From: Azoarcus sp. CIB
GTDB taxonomy: Bacteria; Pseudomonadota; Gammaproteobacteria; Burkholderiales; Rhodocyclaceae
Direction of reading: 5' to 3'
DNA length: 64,000 nucleotides
Assembly (NCBI RefSeq): GCF_001190925.1
Contig: NZ_CP011072.1
Coordinates: 3,472,001-3,536,000, forward strand
The translations under genes and the position numbers were made by a program. The notes below the pieces were generated by a model that had not been told where the DNA came from, did not search any database, and was given only the letters and a program-made list of their open reading frames with translations. How positions within the stretch are numbered: the first letter of the stretch is position 1; each line of letters starts with the position of its first letter. This document shows positions 1 to 8,983 of the stretch, piece after piece.

Positions 1-1181
1 TTGGAGCGGAGCAGACGGAAGGCGGAAGCCATTTCCTTACCTTCGAGGAAGCCCTTGCGGGCCATGTTCTCCGACAGGAAGCGGACGCTCGCACCATCAA
101 TGAACACCTCGATGTCGCCCGGACGATGGAAGTCGACCAGGGTCGTGAACAGGGTCCAGTCCGCCACCGGCACCTCATCGGCCCCGAATCGGCGGTTCGC
201 CCATGCCATGTACATCGCCAGGGCGGTGCCGCCGATGCAGTACCCGACTGCATGCACCTTCGGCGCACCAGTGAAGTTGCGTGCCGTTTCGACGATGGCG
301 TGGACACCTTCCTCGAGATAGCTGTCGAAGGCGACATCGCGCATCGACGGATCGGGGTTCTTCCAGCTCGTGATGAATACGTCCAGGCCCTGATCCAGCA
401 GGTAGCGGACCATGCTCTTCTTCGGCGTGAGATCGAGGATGTAGAACTTGTTGATCCACGGCGTAACGATCACGACCGGCTCCGCGTGCACCTTAGGCTG
501 CGTCGGCGCGTAGTGGATCACCTCGAGCAGATGGTTGCGGAAGACAACCGAGCCCTCGGTCGTGCCGAGTGTCACCCCCACCTTGAAATCGCCCGGACTG
601 CTCAGGCGGATCTCGCCTGCCTCGAGGTCGGCGAGCATGTTGCGCACGCCGCTGGCGAGACTCTCACCCTTCGTCTCGATGGCCTTGCGGATGGCGACCG
701 GATTCGTCCAGAGGAAGTTGGTCGGAGCAACTGCGTTAAGCCACTTCCGCCACCAGAATGCGGCACGGCGGCGCTCCTTGCTCGAGAGTCCGGGCGTATC
801 GAAGAGCATGTCCTGCATGTGGTGCGTGAATGCGAGGTACCACTCCTTCGTCAGGTCCCACGTCGCCGAGTCGGTCCACACGGGATCGGCAAAGCGCTCG
901 TCGTCGGCATTGGGAACGACCGGATCCTTGCTGGCCAAGCCCATCGCACGACAGGCGGAATGCCATTGCAGGCGCCACAGGTCGCTCGAGAGCTCCGCCA
1001 TGCGCTCCGCGAGTTCCTGGGGATGGGAAAGCCACGCGAGCTGCGCATGCACGATGGGTGCCGCCATACCCAGCGGATCGAGACTTCCTTCGACGCTGTC
1101 GTGGATCTCTCGCATCGCCCGCCGCACGGACCGCGGAGGGTCGCCCGCCGCGCGCTTCCTGGTTGTCGTTCCGTTTTTCAT
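1..1181 (-). CDS. phaC: Class I poly(3-hydroxyalkanoate) synthase, 3' end cut by window edge
   Basis: Polymerises (R)-3-hydroxyacyl-CoA into polyhydroxyalkanoate on cytoplasmic granules. About 394 codons are visible; class I enzymes have about 580-600, so the C-terminal third lies outside. Translating the complement gives the PHA-synthase core (PWINKFYILDL, then GLDVFITSWKNPDPS) and the lipase-like box GYCIGG with the catalytic cysteine near residue 315, close to its place in known class I enzymes. The catalytic Asp and His would lie in the missing part. I chose ATG 1181 because a purine-rich GGGAG stands just upstream; a TTG start slightly upstream is also open. It follows the metallo-hydrolase gene by 29 bp on the same strand. 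Confidence 0.9.
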   Translation of the reverse strand, partial: MKNGTTTRKRAAGDPPRSVRRAMREIHDSVEGSLDPLGMAAPIVHAQLAWLSHPQELAERMAELSSDLWRLQWHSACRAMGLASKDPVVPNADDERFADPVWTDSATWDLTKEWYLAFTHHMQDMLFDTPGLSSKERRRAAFWWRKWLNAVAPTNFLWTNPVAIRKAIETKGESLASGVRNMLADLEAGEIRLSSPGDFKVGVTLGTTEGSVVFRNHLLEVIHYAPTQPKVHAEPVVIVTPWINKFYILDLTPKKSMVRYLLDQGLDVFITSWKNPDPSMRDVAFDSYLEEGVHAIVETARNFTGAPKVHAVGYCIGGTALAMYMAWANRRFGADEVPVADWTLFTTLVDFHRPGDIEVFIDGASVRFLSENMARKGFLEGKEMASAFRLLRS

Positions 1182-1210
1182 AGCCGACGCTCCCGCACTC
1201 GCGATGACAA

Positions 1211-2620
1211 TCAAGTCAGACTATAACAGTGCCCCGCAAGCGGAACCGTGACATGCGGCCAGCCCAGCCGCTCATCGACCGCATCTGCCAGTGCCGCTGT
1301 GGCTTCCTGTTCGCCGTGCACGACAAACGTATGGCGCGGCGGCCGCACGAAATTCGACAGCCATGCCAACAAGGCCGGCTGGTCGGCATGGGCGGACAGG
1401 CCGCCTATCGTGTGGATCGCCGCCCGCACCGGCACCCGCACGCCGAACAGCGTGACCGCACGGGCACCGTCGACCAGGCGCCGGCCCAACGTACCGGCCG
1501 CCTGGAAACCGCAGATCACGATGCTGCACTCGCTGCGGTCTATGTTGTAGCGCAAGTGATGCTTGATGCGGCCGGCCTCGCACATGCCGCTGGCCGAGAT
1601 GATCACCAGTCCCGAGCGCTCGTTGTTCAGCGCCTTCGACTCCTCCACATCCTGCACGAACCTCAGGCGCATGCGCTCGCTGTGGGCACGAATCCATGCC
1701 AGCAACTCGCGCGTCTCGTCGTCCCAGAGTTCGTCGTAGCGCAGCGTGAGTTCGGTTACCGCTGACGCCATGGGCGAATCGACGACGACATCCAGCGCAT
1801 CCAACTTGCCCTGACGCACGAGGCTTGCGAGCACGAACAGCATTTCCTGGGTGCGGCCGACGGCGAATGCCGGAATGATGACGTTCCCCTTCCTGCGCTC
1901 CAGCGTGTCCCGCAGGACGGCGACCAGTTCCTTTTCGGTTTCGGCCATCGCACGGTGAGCGCGATTGCCGTAGGTCGACTCGACGACGAGGAAGTCGGCC
2001 TCGGGCACGGGGGTGGGGTCGCGAAGCACCGGCCGGCCCGGCTGCCCGAGATCGCCGCTGAACACCACCTTGCGCACAGCGCCACCCGATTCGATGTCGA
2101 GTTCGATCACCGCCGACCCGAGGATATGCCCGGCGTCATGGAAACGGCAGCGGACGCCGGGGTGCGGATGGAGTTCTTCGCCATACGACACCTTGCGCAG
2201 GCTCGCCAGGCTCGCGCGCGCCTGGTTGACCGTATACAGCGGCCCCGCCTCGTAGCCGCGACGCAGATTCCGCTCACGCTTGCCCCGGTTGATCCACTCC
2301 GCCTCCTTTTCCATGATGTGCGCCGAATCGAGCAGCATCACGCCCAACAGGTCCACGGTCGCCGCCGTGGCGTAGATCTTTCCCTTGTAACCGAGCGATA
2401 CCAGCCGCGGGACGAGACCGGAGTGATCCAGATGGGCATGCGTCAGGAGCACGAAATCGATTCCGCGCAGATCGAAATCGAGCGCCCGCAGGTTCTTGCG
2501 ATCCGCGTCCCGCCCCCCCTGGAACAGGCCGCAGTCGACGAGAAAAGTGCCGCCGTCGTAGTGCAGGCGCGCACAAGAGCCGGTAACTTCCCCGGCAGCG
2601 CCGAAAAATGTCAGTTCCAT
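1211..2620 (-). CDS. MBL-fold/beta-CASP RNA-type metallo-hydrolase
   Basis: A 469-aa protein of the metallo-beta-lactamase, beta-CASP and RMMBL architecture, the family of CPSF73-like and RNase J-like nucleases; bacterial members are predicted RNA endo- or exonucleases. The zinc motif HAHLDH is at residues 61-66. A beta-CASP insertion follows in the middle (around VVESTYGNR and GNVIIPAFAVGRTQEML), and a C-terminal RMMBL segment carries GGLSAHADQ and FVVHGE. No signal peptide is seen, so it is cytoplasmic. It starts at ATG with GGGAGG upstream. In several proteobacteria such genes sit near PHA genes, as here; a functional link is not shown by the sequence. Confidence 0.88.
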   Translation of the reverse strand: MELTFFGAAGEVTGSCARLHYDGGTFLVDCGLFQGGRDADRKNLRALDFDLRGIDFVLLTHAHLDHSGLVPRLVSLGYKGKIYATAATVDLLGVMLLDSAHIMEKEAEWINRGKRERNLRRGYEAGPLYTVNQARASLASLRKVSYGEELHPHPGVRCRFHDAGHILGSAVIELDIESGGAVRKVVFSGDLGQPGRPVLRDPTPVPEADFLVVESTYGNRAHRAMAETEKELVAVLRDTLERRKGNVIIPAFAVGRTQEMLFVLASLVRQGKLDALDVVVDSPMASAVTELTLRYDELWDDETRELLAWIRAHSERMRLRFVQDVEESKALNNERSGLVIISASGMCEAGRIKHHLRYNIDRSECSIVICGFQAAGTLGRRLVDGARAVTLFGVRVPVRAAIHTIGGLSAHADQPALLAWLSNFVRPPRHTFVVHGEQEATAALADAVDERLGWPHVTVPLAGHCYSLT

Positions 2621-2725
2621 GGTGCCTCCCTCATGACCATTGACTGCCTGACGCGACAGCGACGAAGTTTGACGGGAATCGACAGCCTGACAGCATTACC
2701 GTCGCTTTCGCACAAGCGGGCTCGC

Positions 2726-2731
2726 TATAAT
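2726..2731 (+). promoter_or_regulatory. Putative -10 box for the universal stress protein gene
   Basis: TATAAT lies 36 bp before the start codon in the 147-bp gap between two divergent genes. No convincing -35 hexamer stands 16-18 bp upstream, so an activator or a weak -35 would be needed. Inferred from position and hexamer only. Confidence 0.35.
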
Positions 2732-2767
2732 CGACCTGTCCTTGCAAAACATTGGGAGATGCACGAT

Positions 2768-3211
2768 ATGTTCAAGCACATACTGGTTCCCACCGATGGC
2801 TCTCCGCTTTCCGAGAACACGGTGGGCCGTGCCGTGTCCTTCGCGAAGGACGCCGGTGCGCGCATCACGTTCTTCTACGCACAACCTGACTTTCCCATGC
2901 CGATATACGGGGAAGGAGCGCTGATCGATCCCACCACGCCGGAACAGTTCAGCAAGGCTGCCGCCGACGAAGCGAAACGCATCCTCGACGCGGCAAAGAT
3001 CGCCGCGGACGCGGCAGGCGTCGCCTCCGACACCGACACGATCGTCAACGAGGTGCCTTATGAAGCGGTCATTGACGCCGCCGAGCGCCACGGCTGCGAC
3101 CTGATCTTCATGGCGTCGCACGGGCGCCGCGGCATCGCCGGCCTGCTCTTGGGAAGCGAGACGCAGAAGGTTCTCACCCACAGCAAGATCCCCGTACTCG
3201 TTTACCGCTGA
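2768..3211 (+). CDS. Universal stress protein, UspA family
   Basis: A 147-aa single-domain Usp protein of usual family length, with the N-terminal strand FKHILVPTDGS and the C-terminal nucleotide-binding signature SHG-(9 residues)-GS at residues 117-130. In the ATP-binding subfamily this motif is preceded by Gly; here that position is Ala116, so ATP binding is likely but not certain. Cytoplasmic. I chose ATG 2768 because GGGAG lies 9 bp upstream; the in-frame ATG at 2759 touches that Shine-Dalgarno and is unlikely. The location beside the cbb3 module fits the common association of Usp genes with low-oxygen regulons, but no FNR box is visible here. Confidence 0.88.
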   Translation: MFKHILVPTDGSPLSENTVGRAVSFAKDAGARITFFYAQPDFPMPIYGEGALIDPTTPEQFSKAAADEAKRILDAAKIAADAAGVASDTDTIVNEVPYEAVIDAAERHGCDLIFMASHGRRGIAGLLLGSETQKVLTHSKIPVLVYR

Positions 3212-3274
3212 TCCGCGGCCGATCGCTTGCTCCATGCGCATCGGGCAGCGGAGGATCGCGGCCCGATGACGATA

Positions 3275-3511
3275 TTACGCTTTCCGGTTGATCTCCGCGG
3301 CGCTGCGCTGAAAGAACAGCGTCAGCAGACTGGACGCTGCGCCAACCAGCCAGAAGCCGAAGAAACCGATCGAGTATGTGGCCGTGAGCGAGTAATGCAC
3401 GGGTTCGCCGAAGAGGTAGAGCTCCTGCGGATCGATCACCGTGAAGAAGACTGCCTCGGCAAGACCGGCCACCAGAAAGGACGGCCACAGCACCTGAATC
3501 CATTTCAGCAT
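3275..3511 (-). CDS. Small two-span membrane protein downstream of ccoH
   Basis: A 78-aa hydrophobic protein with two predicted transmembrane helices, about residues 7-26 and 42-68, separated by an acidic loop (DPQELYLFGEP). I recognise no named domain. The start is supported by AGGGG about 6 bp before ATG 3511, and it begins 24 bp after the ccoH stop, so it is very likely the last gene of the ccoNOQPGH transcript. A role in cbb3 oxidase assembly or membrane function is inference from position alone. The longer reading from 3637 overlaps ccoH and is rejected. Confidence 0.72.
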   Translation of the reverse strand: MLKWIQVLWPSFLVAGLAEAVFFTVIDPQELYLFGEPVHYSLTATYSIGFFGFWLVGAASSLLTLFFQRSAAEINRKA

Positions 3512-3534
3512 TGCATTCCCCTGCGTGGCGACGG

Positions 3535-4047
3535 TCAGGACTTGGCGGGAACGATACGGATCACGGCATCGGCGGGAATGTTCGCCGACCCGTTCATGCG
3601 CCAGCTGCGCGATTCGTCCTCCACCTGCAGCAGCCACCGTCCGGCAGACAGCGGCGCAAGCGGTGCCGCAAACACGCCGTCACGGCGTTTCAGCACGACC
3701 ACCTGATCCATTCCGCCGCGCGTCGGATGGGAAATCGTCAGCACCACCGTAGGCGGTAGCGGAGCGTTGGCCGCGGCAGAAAGATCGAGCGTCACCTCCT
3801 CCGCGCGCAGCCTGACGTCCGCCAGCAATCCCAGCTCGGCGGCCCTCTGCGAGCGTGCGATCGTCTTTTCGATCGCCTTTCCCTCTTGGTAATAGTCGTC
3901 TACGACCAGACCATCCCAGGTGCTCACGGCAAGCCACAGGGTAATCATCCCTGCGACCACGGATACCGCGGGAATGGCGATCAGGAACCAGGGCCATCCC
4001 TGTCTGTACCAAGGTTCCACGGTCTTGTGCATGTTTGCACTGCGCAT
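3535..4047 (-). CDS. ccoH: Cytochrome oxidase maturation protein CcoH (FixH)
   Basis: FixH/CcoH is a single-span membrane protein needed for assembly and stability of cbb3 oxidase. The 170-aa product has one N-terminal transmembrane helix (WPWFLIAIPAVSVVAGM and following) and then the periplasmic FixH domain with the characteristic DYYQEGKAI segment. The start at 4047 has GGAG 7 bp upstream. A longer frame opening at 4104 would overlap ccoG by 44 bp and is rejected. It follows ccoG by 13 bp in the same transcript. Confidence 0.9.
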   Translation of the reverse strand: MRSANMHKTVEPWYRQGWPWFLIAIPAVSVVAGMITLWLAVSTWDGLVVDDYYQEGKAIEKTIARSQRAAELGLLADVRLRAEEVTLDLSAAANAPLPPTVVLTISHPTRGGMDQVVVLKRRDGVFAAPLAPLSAGRWLLQVEDESRSWRMNGSANIPADAVIRIVPAKS

Positions 4048-4060
4048 GCGTTTGCTCCTG

Positions 4061-5491
4061 TTAGCGCGGAAGAAGGAACGTCGTGCGTTCGCGGACGGCG
4101 ACACTGGAGTCGCCCGGAACGCCGATTTCGAAAACGATCTCGTGGCTGCCGGGCGTCGCCGCCTCGGGCGGGACCTGCACCTGTACCGTCACCGACTCGG
4201 TCATCGCCGGCTTGATCTCGAACTGCTGCGGCCCTTCCAGGCGGATTCCCTCGAGACCGGACACACGCACCACGACCGGGCGCGTGACTTCCTGCATGTT
4301 CATGATGCGCAACTGATAGACGTTCTCGATCAGCCCGCCCGCGACTTCACGCCCCAGCGTTGCACGATCACGGATCACGTCCACACGCAGGTCCGAGCGC
4401 GTTGCCAGACTCCAGACCGTCGCCAGCAGGATCAGGACCAGAACGCCGCCGTAGATCAGCGTACGGGGACGCAGCACGTGCCGCACGATCTCGGACTGGC
4501 CCCAATGACGGCGGAGCGCGTTCTCGGTCGAATAACGGATCAGCCCGCGCGGATAACCCATCTTGTCCATCACCTGATCGCAACCGTCGATGCAGGCGCC
4601 GCAGCCGATGCACTCGTACTGGAGCCCCTCGCGGATGTCGATGCCGGTGGGGCACACCTGCACACAGATGCTGCAGTCGATGCAATCCCCCATCCCGACG
4701 CTGCGCGGCGCCACGCCCTTGCGGCGGGCTCCGCGCGGCTCCCCCCGCTCCTCGTCATAAGTCACGACCAGCGTATCCGGGTCGAACATGACGCTCTGGA
4801 AACGCGCATACGGGCACATGTACTTGCACACCTGCTCGCGCAACACGCCCGCGAACAGATAGGTGAAGCCGCCGTAAAACAGGATCCAGAAGATCTCCCA
4901 CGACCCGAAGCCGAACGTCCCGGCAGACTGCAGCAGCTCCTCGACCGGCGTGAAATAGGCGACGAGTGTGAAACCGGTCCACAGCGAAAACGCCCCCCAC
5001 GCCGCGAACTTGGCCGCGCGCAGCCCGAATTTCCGCGCATCCATCGGCGCCGCCTCGAGCTTGCGGCGCTTGTTGTGATCGCCCTCGATCTTCTCCTCGA
5101 TCCACATGAAGATTTCGGTGTAGACCGTTTGCGGACAGGCGTATCCGCACCACAGACGTCCAGCAATCGCGGTGAAGAAGAACAGGGCGTAGGCGGAGAT
5201 GATGAGCAGGATCGCCAGATAGAACACGTCCTGCGGCCAGAAGACCCAGCCGAACACGTAGAACTTGCGTTCGGTGAGGTGGAACAGAACCGCTTGCCTG
5301 TCGTTCCAGGTCAGCCACGGCAGGCCGTAATAGAGTATCTGGGTCAGCCACACGAGGGCCCAACGCCAGTTTGCAAAGACGCCCTTCACCGACCGGACAT
5401 GAATCTTCTGCCTGGCCGCATACAGATCGTCGCCTTGCTCTTCCCGAAGCTGCGATTTAGGGACCACGCGCACCCGTACCGGATCGCTCAT
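4061..5491 (-). CDS. ccoG: cbb3 oxidase accessory protein CcoG (FixG), 2x[4Fe-4S] membrane protein
   Basis: A 476-aa polyferredoxin-type membrane protein. CcoG is linked to copper delivery and reduction during cbb3 assembly. The central part has transmembrane segments with a membrane cysteine motif (GRLWCGYACPQTVY). The ferredoxin domain, about residues 265-305, carries two clusters: CIDCSICVQVCP and CIGCGACIDGC. A C-terminal Ig-like IG_FixG domain follows. The length is normal for the family. It sits between ccoP and ccoH. The 96-bp gap before it holds a strong GC hairpin that may separate ccoNOQP from ccoGH expression. Confidence 0.95.
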   Translation of the reverse strand: MSDPVRVRVVPKSQLREEQGDDLYAARQKIHVRSVKGVFANWRWALVWLTQILYYGLPWLTWNDRQAVLFHLTERKFYVFGWVFWPQDVFYLAILLIISAYALFFFTAIAGRLWCGYACPQTVYTEIFMWIEEKIEGDHNKRRKLEAAPMDARKFGLRAAKFAAWGAFSLWTGFTLVAYFTPVEELLQSAGTFGFGSWEIFWILFYGGFTYLFAGVLREQVCKYMCPYARFQSVMFDPDTLVVTYDEERGEPRGARRKGVAPRSVGMGDCIDCSICVQVCPTGIDIREGLQYECIGCGACIDGCDQVMDKMGYPRGLIRYSTENALRRHWGQSEIVRHVLRPRTLIYGGVLVLILLATVWSLATRSDLRVDVIRDRATLGREVAGGLIENVYQLRIMNMQEVTRPVVVRVSGLEGIRLEGPQQFEIKPAMTESVTVQVQVPPEAATPGSHEIVFEIGVPGDSSVAVRERTTFLLPR

Positions 5492-5532
5492 TATCGCTAT
5501 ATCCGTATTTTCTGATTTACTGATGAGAATTT

Positions 5533-5554
5533 TCCCCGGGGCGAACCCCGGGGA
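5533..5554 (-). repeat. 9-bp GC-rich hairpin between ccoP and ccoG
   Basis: TCCCCGGGG and its exact complement are separated by 4 nt, which read TTCG in the mRNA sense of the minus strand. No U-tract follows, so an intrinsic terminator is unlikely. It is better read as an mRNA processing or 3'-stability structure that protects the upstream ccoNOQP message. Position is seen; role is inferred. Confidence 0.6.
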
Positions 5555-5587
5555 CTAAGCAGCAATACAGCAATTCAGATTTTCGAC

Positions 5588-6493
5588 TTACTTGCCGGCC
5601 GGTTGGTTCGAGAGGCCATACACATACGACGCCAGCAGATGGACCTTGGCCTCGCCGAGGAACTCCCCGAATCCGGGCATGCGGTTGGTTCGCCCGTTTT
5701 GCACCGTCTCCGTCATGACCGCTTCCGTCGAACCGTACAACCAGTCGCCGTCGGTGAGGTTCGGAGCGCCCATCGCCTGGGTTCCCTTCGCCTCGGGGCC
5801 GTGGCAGGCGACGCAGTTCTGCTGGAACAGCTCCGCCCCGCGCTGGGCGCGCAGCGAATCATGGGCGAGACCCGACAGCGAACGCACGTAGTTCACGACG
5901 TCCTTGACCCCCTCAGGCCCCAGCACCGGCCCGAACGGCGGCATCATGCCCATGCGCCCGCCGGTGATCGTGGTCTTGATCGTCTCGGCCTCGCCCCCCC
6001 AGTTCCACGCCTTGTCGGTCAGGTTCGGGAAGCCCTTCGCACCGCGGGCGTCCGCGCCGTGGCACTGGGCGCAATAGGTCACGAACAGGCGCTTGCCGGC
6101 GCCGCGCGCTTCCTCGTCGGTCGCGACCGCGGCGACGTCCATGCCTTGGTACTTGGCGAAGATCGGGGCGTAACGCTCTTCGGCCACCCGCATTTCGGTC
6201 TCGTACTGACCGACGGCACTCCAGCCCAGCGCACCCTTCGTATTGCCGAAGCCCGGATACATCACCAGATACACCACCGCGAAGATCAGCGTGATCCAGA
6301 AGAGGTATAACCACCAGCGCGGCAGCGGGTTGTTGTACTCGGCGAGGTTCTCGTCCCACACGTGGCCGTGGAGCTCGACCGGCCCGGTTTCCCGCTTGTT
6401 GTTCGACATGAGCACGAACAGACAGAACAGCAGGCTCAGGCCCACCAGGCCCATCACGTACGCGTTCCAGAAGCCGCTAATAAAGTCAGCCAT
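5588..6493 (-). CDS. ccoP: cbb3 cytochrome c oxidase, diheme subunit III
   Basis: Diheme c-type cytochrome that passes electrons from soluble cytochrome c to CcoO/CcoN. The 301-aa product has N-terminal transmembrane helices at about 13-29 and 62-79, typical of the longer CcoP form. Two cytochrome c domains follow, with heme sites CAQCH (141-145) and CVACH (227-231). The Met residues in MGMMPPFG and RMPGFGEF are probable axial ligands. It lies directly after ccoQ (2-bp gap) and belongs to ccoNOQP. Length and motif spacing are normal. Confidence 0.96.
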   Translation of the reverse strand: MADFISGFWNAYVMGLVGLSLLFCLFVLMSNNKRETGPVELHGHVWDENLAEYNNPLPRWWLYLFWITLIFAVVYLVMYPGFGNTKGALGWSAVGQYETEMRVAEERYAPIFAKYQGMDVAAVATDEEARGAGKRLFVTYCAQCHGADARGAKGFPNLTDKAWNWGGEAETIKTTITGGRMGMMPPFGPVLGPEGVKDVVNYVRSLSGLAHDSLRAQRGAELFQQNCVACHGPEAKGTQAMGAPNLTDGDWLYGSTEAVMTETVQNGRTNRMPGFGEFLGEAKVHLLASYVYGLSNQPAGK

Positions 6494-6495
6494 TT

Positions 6496-6675
6496 TTATC
6501 CTTCCTTGCTGTGCCGTCCCCCGGAGAGGGCCGGCGCATCATCATCGGTGAAGGGAAGTCGCGCCGCCTCCTCGAAGCCTGCCCGTGCGCTCCTGCTGTA
6601 TGCCCATACGCAGATGGCGACGAAACAGGCCAGACCGAGCACGGTGACCAGGGACCGGAGATCGTTGATATCCAC
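6496..6675 (-). CDS. ccoQ: cbb3 oxidase small subunit IV CcoQ
   Basis: A 59-aa single-span protein of the CcoQ/FixQ family that stabilises the cbb3 complex. It has a transmembrane helix at residues 9-26 ending in WAYS, followed by a basic-then-acidic cytoplasmic tail. The GTG start at 6675 is fixed by AAGGAG 7 bp upstream; no ATG gives a sensible product. Its start region overlaps the end of ccoO by 17 bp, indicating translational coupling. Confidence 0.9.
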   Translation of the reverse strand: MDINDLRSLVTVLGLACFVAICVWAYSRSARAGFEEAARLPFTDDDAPALSGGRHSKEG

Positions 6676-6692
6676 GGCGCTTCTCCTTTTTC

Positions 6693-7325
6693 TTACTTGA
6701 AATTCGACAGAGCGATGCCCAACCCCTGGAGGTAGGCAACGATGGCGTCCATTTCCGACTTGCCTTCGAGCGCGGCCCGCGCACCGGCGATTTCCTCGGC
6801 GGTGTATGGGTGTCCCAGCGTCTGCAGCGCGCGCATCTTGTCCTCGATGTCGTCGGCCTTGACCGGACGCTGCAGCCACGGGAACGCGGGCATGTTCGAT
6901 TCCGGCACGACGTCGCGCGGATTGACCAGGTGCACGCGGTGCCATTCGTCCGAATAACGGCCACCGACACGCGCGAGGTCCGGCCCCGTGCGCTTCGAAC
7001 CCCACTGGAACGGACGGTCGTAGATGTACTCACCCGCGACCGAGTAGTGACCGTAACGCTCGGTTTCCGCACGGAAGGGACGGATCATCTGCGAGTGGCA
7101 GTTGTAGCAACCTTCGCGCACGTAGATATCGCGCCCCACCAGACGCAGCGGTTCATACGGCTTGACGTTGAGCGGCTTGCCGGTGCGGTCGATCGCGGTC
7201 GTCGTGGTCTTCTGGAAGAACAGCGGAACGATCTCGACGAGGCCGCCGACGCTGACCGTCAGAAGGGTCAGCACGATCAGCCAGCCGACGCTGCGCTCGA
7301 TGAATTCGTGTTTCGATTGAGCCAT
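6693..7325 (-). CDS. ccoO: Gap in coupling avoided: cbb3 monoheme cytochrome c subunit II
   Basis: Monoheme cytochrome c subunit of cbb3 oxidase, 210 aa. The N-terminal anchor helix is at about residues 13-33. The heme site CYNCH is at 73-77, followed by [18 protein letters not shown], a hallmark of CcoO. The Met in NMPAFPWL is the likely distal heme ligand. It lies 15 bp after ccoN and the reading frame ends just beyond the ccoQ start. It has normal length and is intact. The stop was checked: ccoO ends at 6693 and ccoQ starts at 6675, so the two genes are 17 bp apart rather than overlapping. Confidence 0.95.
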   Translation of the reverse strand: MAQSKHEFIERSVGWLIVLTLLTVSVGGLVEIVPLFFQKTTTTAIDRTGKPLNVKPYEPLRLVGRDIYVREGCYNCHSQMIRPFRAETERYGHYSVAGEYIYDRPFQWGSKRTGPDLARVGGRYSDEWHRVHLVNPRDVVPESNMPAFPWLQRPVKADDIEDKMRALQTLGHPYTAEEIAGARAALEGKSEMDAIVAYLQGLGIALSNFK

Positions 7326-7340
7326 GTCCTGTCTCTCCGA

Positions 7341-8765
7341 TTAAGCGTGAGCGGCAGCAGGGGCGACCACGGGCGCCTCATACGCCTTCTCGCCCGCCAT
7401 CGTCTTGACCATGTTGTAAAACATGATGAGCATGCCGCTGAAGAACATCACACCGCCCGCCAGGCGGATCGCCCAGAACGGATAGCTCGCCTTCACGCTC
7501 TCGACGAAGGAGTACGTCAGCGTGCCGTCCGGGTTGGTGGCGCGCCACATCAGACCCTGCATCACACCGGCGATCCACATCGACGCGATATACAGCACGA
7601 TGCCGATCGTCGCGATCCAGAAGTGGGTGTTGATCAGCCCGACCGAGTACATCTGGGTCTTGCCGTACATGCGCGGGATCAGGTAGTACATCGAACCGAT
7701 CGAGATCATTGCGACCCAGCCGAGCGCACCCGAATGCACGTGACCGACGGTCCAGTCCGTGTAGTGCGACAGGGCATTGACCGTCTTGATCGACATCATC
7801 GGACCTTCGAAGGTCGACATGCCGTAGAAGGACAGCGCGGTGATCAGGAACTTCAGGATCGGGTCGGTGCGCAGCTTGTGCCACGCACCCGACAGCGTCA
7901 TCACGCCGTTGATCATGCCGCCCCAGGACGGCGCCAGCAGGATCAGCGAGAAGATCATCCCCACCGATTGAGTCCAATCCGGCAGCGCGGTGTAATGCAG
8001 GTGGTGCGGACCCGCCCACATGTAGGTGAAGATCAGCGCCCAGAAGTGCACCACCGACAGGCGATAGGAATAGACCGGACGCTCGGCCTGCTTCGGCACG
8101 AAGTAGTACATCATGCCGAGGAAGCCCGCGGTCAGGAAGAAGCCCACCGCGTTGTGGCCATACCACCACTGGATCATCGCGTCCTGCACGCCGGCATAGG
8201 CGGAGTAGGACTTCGTCAGGCTGACCGGCAGCGCGGCGCTATTGACGATGTGGAGCAGCGCAACCGTGAGGATGAAGCCGCCGAAGAACCAGTTCGCAAC
8301 GTAGATGTGGCTGGTCTTGCGCTTCGCGATCGTGCCGAAGAACACGATCGCGTAGGACACCCACACGACGGCAATCAGGATATCGATCGGCCACTCGAGC
8401 TCGGCGTACTCCTTACCGGACGTGAAGCCCAGCGGCAGGGAAATCGCCGCCAGCACGATCACCAGTTGCCAGCCCCAGAACGTGAAGGTCGCCAGCCCGG
8501 GCGCAAACAGCGGCGTGTGGCATGTCCGCTGCACGACGAAATACGAGGTCGCGAAGAGTGCACAGCCGCCGAAGGCAAAGATCACGGCGTTAGTGTGGAG
8601 CGGGCGCAGCCTGCCGAAATGCAGCCACTCGCCCAGATTGAGCTCGGGCCAGACAAGCTGTGCCGCGACGATCACCCCCACCAGCATGCCCACCACGCCC
8701 CATACGACGGTCATGATGGAGAACTGGCGGACGACGTTGTAGTTATAAGTCGCCTGCGATTGCAT
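7341..8765 (-). CDS. ccoN: cbb3 cytochrome c oxidase catalytic subunit I
   Basis: Heme-copper oxidase subunit I of the C (cbb3) family, 474 aa with about 12 transmembrane helices. It reduces O2 to water at high affinity and pumps protons in the inner membrane. Histidines seen at expected places include H57 ([10 protein letters not shown]), [24 protein letters not shown] (CuB) and [17 protein letters not shown]. It is first in ccoNOQPGH. The 5' region up to ccoS is 389 bp and contains an FNR-type box, a terminator and a direct repeat, so expression is probably oxygen-regulated. Confidence 0.97.
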   Translation of the reverse strand: MQSQATYNYNVVRQFSIMTVVWGVVGMLVGVIVAAQLVWPELNLGEWLHFGRLRPLHTNAVIFAFGGCALFATSYFVVQRTCHTPLFAPGLATFTFWGWQLVIVLAAISLPLGFTSGKEYAELEWPIDILIAVVWVSYAIVFFGTIAKRKTSHIYVANWFFGGFILTVALLHIVNSAALPVSLTKSYSAYAGVQDAMIQWWYGHNAVGFFLTAGFLGMMYYFVPKQAERPVYSYRLSVVHFWALIFTYMWAGPHHLHYTALPDWTQSVGMIFSLILLAPSWGGMINGVMTLSGAWHKLRTDPILKFLITALSFYGMSTFEGPMMSIKTVNALSHYTDWTVGHVHSGALGWVAMISIGSMYYLIPRMYGKTQMYSVGLINTHFWIATIGIVLYIASMWIAGVMQGLMWRATNPDGTLTYSFVESVKASYPFWAIRLAGGVMFFSGMLIMFYNMVKTMAGEKAYEAPVVAPAAAHA

Positions 8766-8879
8766 GGAACTCCCCTTGAGATGAAGAAAACTTCAGCACC
8801 AGTCCGGGAGAGCATGTGCAACGGCTCGCCACGGACTCGTGACAACGGCCGACATTCTATTGCACTGCAGTAGTGGGTG

Positions 8880-8904
8880 AAAATACCCAATTACAAAAAA
8901 TACC
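8880..8904 (-). promoter_or_regulatory. Direct repeat upstream of ccoN
   Basis: Two identical 8-mers (GGTATTTT in the minus-strand sense) lie 17 bp apart at 8880-8887 and 8897-8904, about 115-140 bp before the ccoN start. They lie downstream of the terminator, where a second ccoN promoter would be expected. They could be a response-regulator binding site. I cannot name the factor, and no convincing sigma-70 -35/-10 pair is visible nearby. Confidence 0.3.
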
Positions 8905-8953
8905 TGTTGTCAGCATGGTTTTAATTACTTCATCATAACCCATGCGATCGGGC

Positions 8954-8983
8954 AAAAAAAAAGGGTGCGCATCAAGCGCACCC
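8954..8983 (-). terminator. Intrinsic terminator in the ccoN upstream region
   Basis: In the minus-strand sense, GGGTGCGC and its perfect complement enclose a 5-nt loop (TTGAT), followed immediately by nine T residues. This is a textbook rho-independent terminator. It lies between an FNR-type promoter and ccoN, so it would end a short transcript or attenuate ccoN. Confidence 0.85.

Noticed and set aside
6675-6693. Overlap of ccoQ with ccoO
   Set aside because: The ccoO stop is at 6693 and the ccoQ GTG is at 6675 on the minus strand, so they are separated by 17 bp and do not overlap. The overlap wording in the ccoQ entry, and the odd wording of the ccoO call, should be read in this light.
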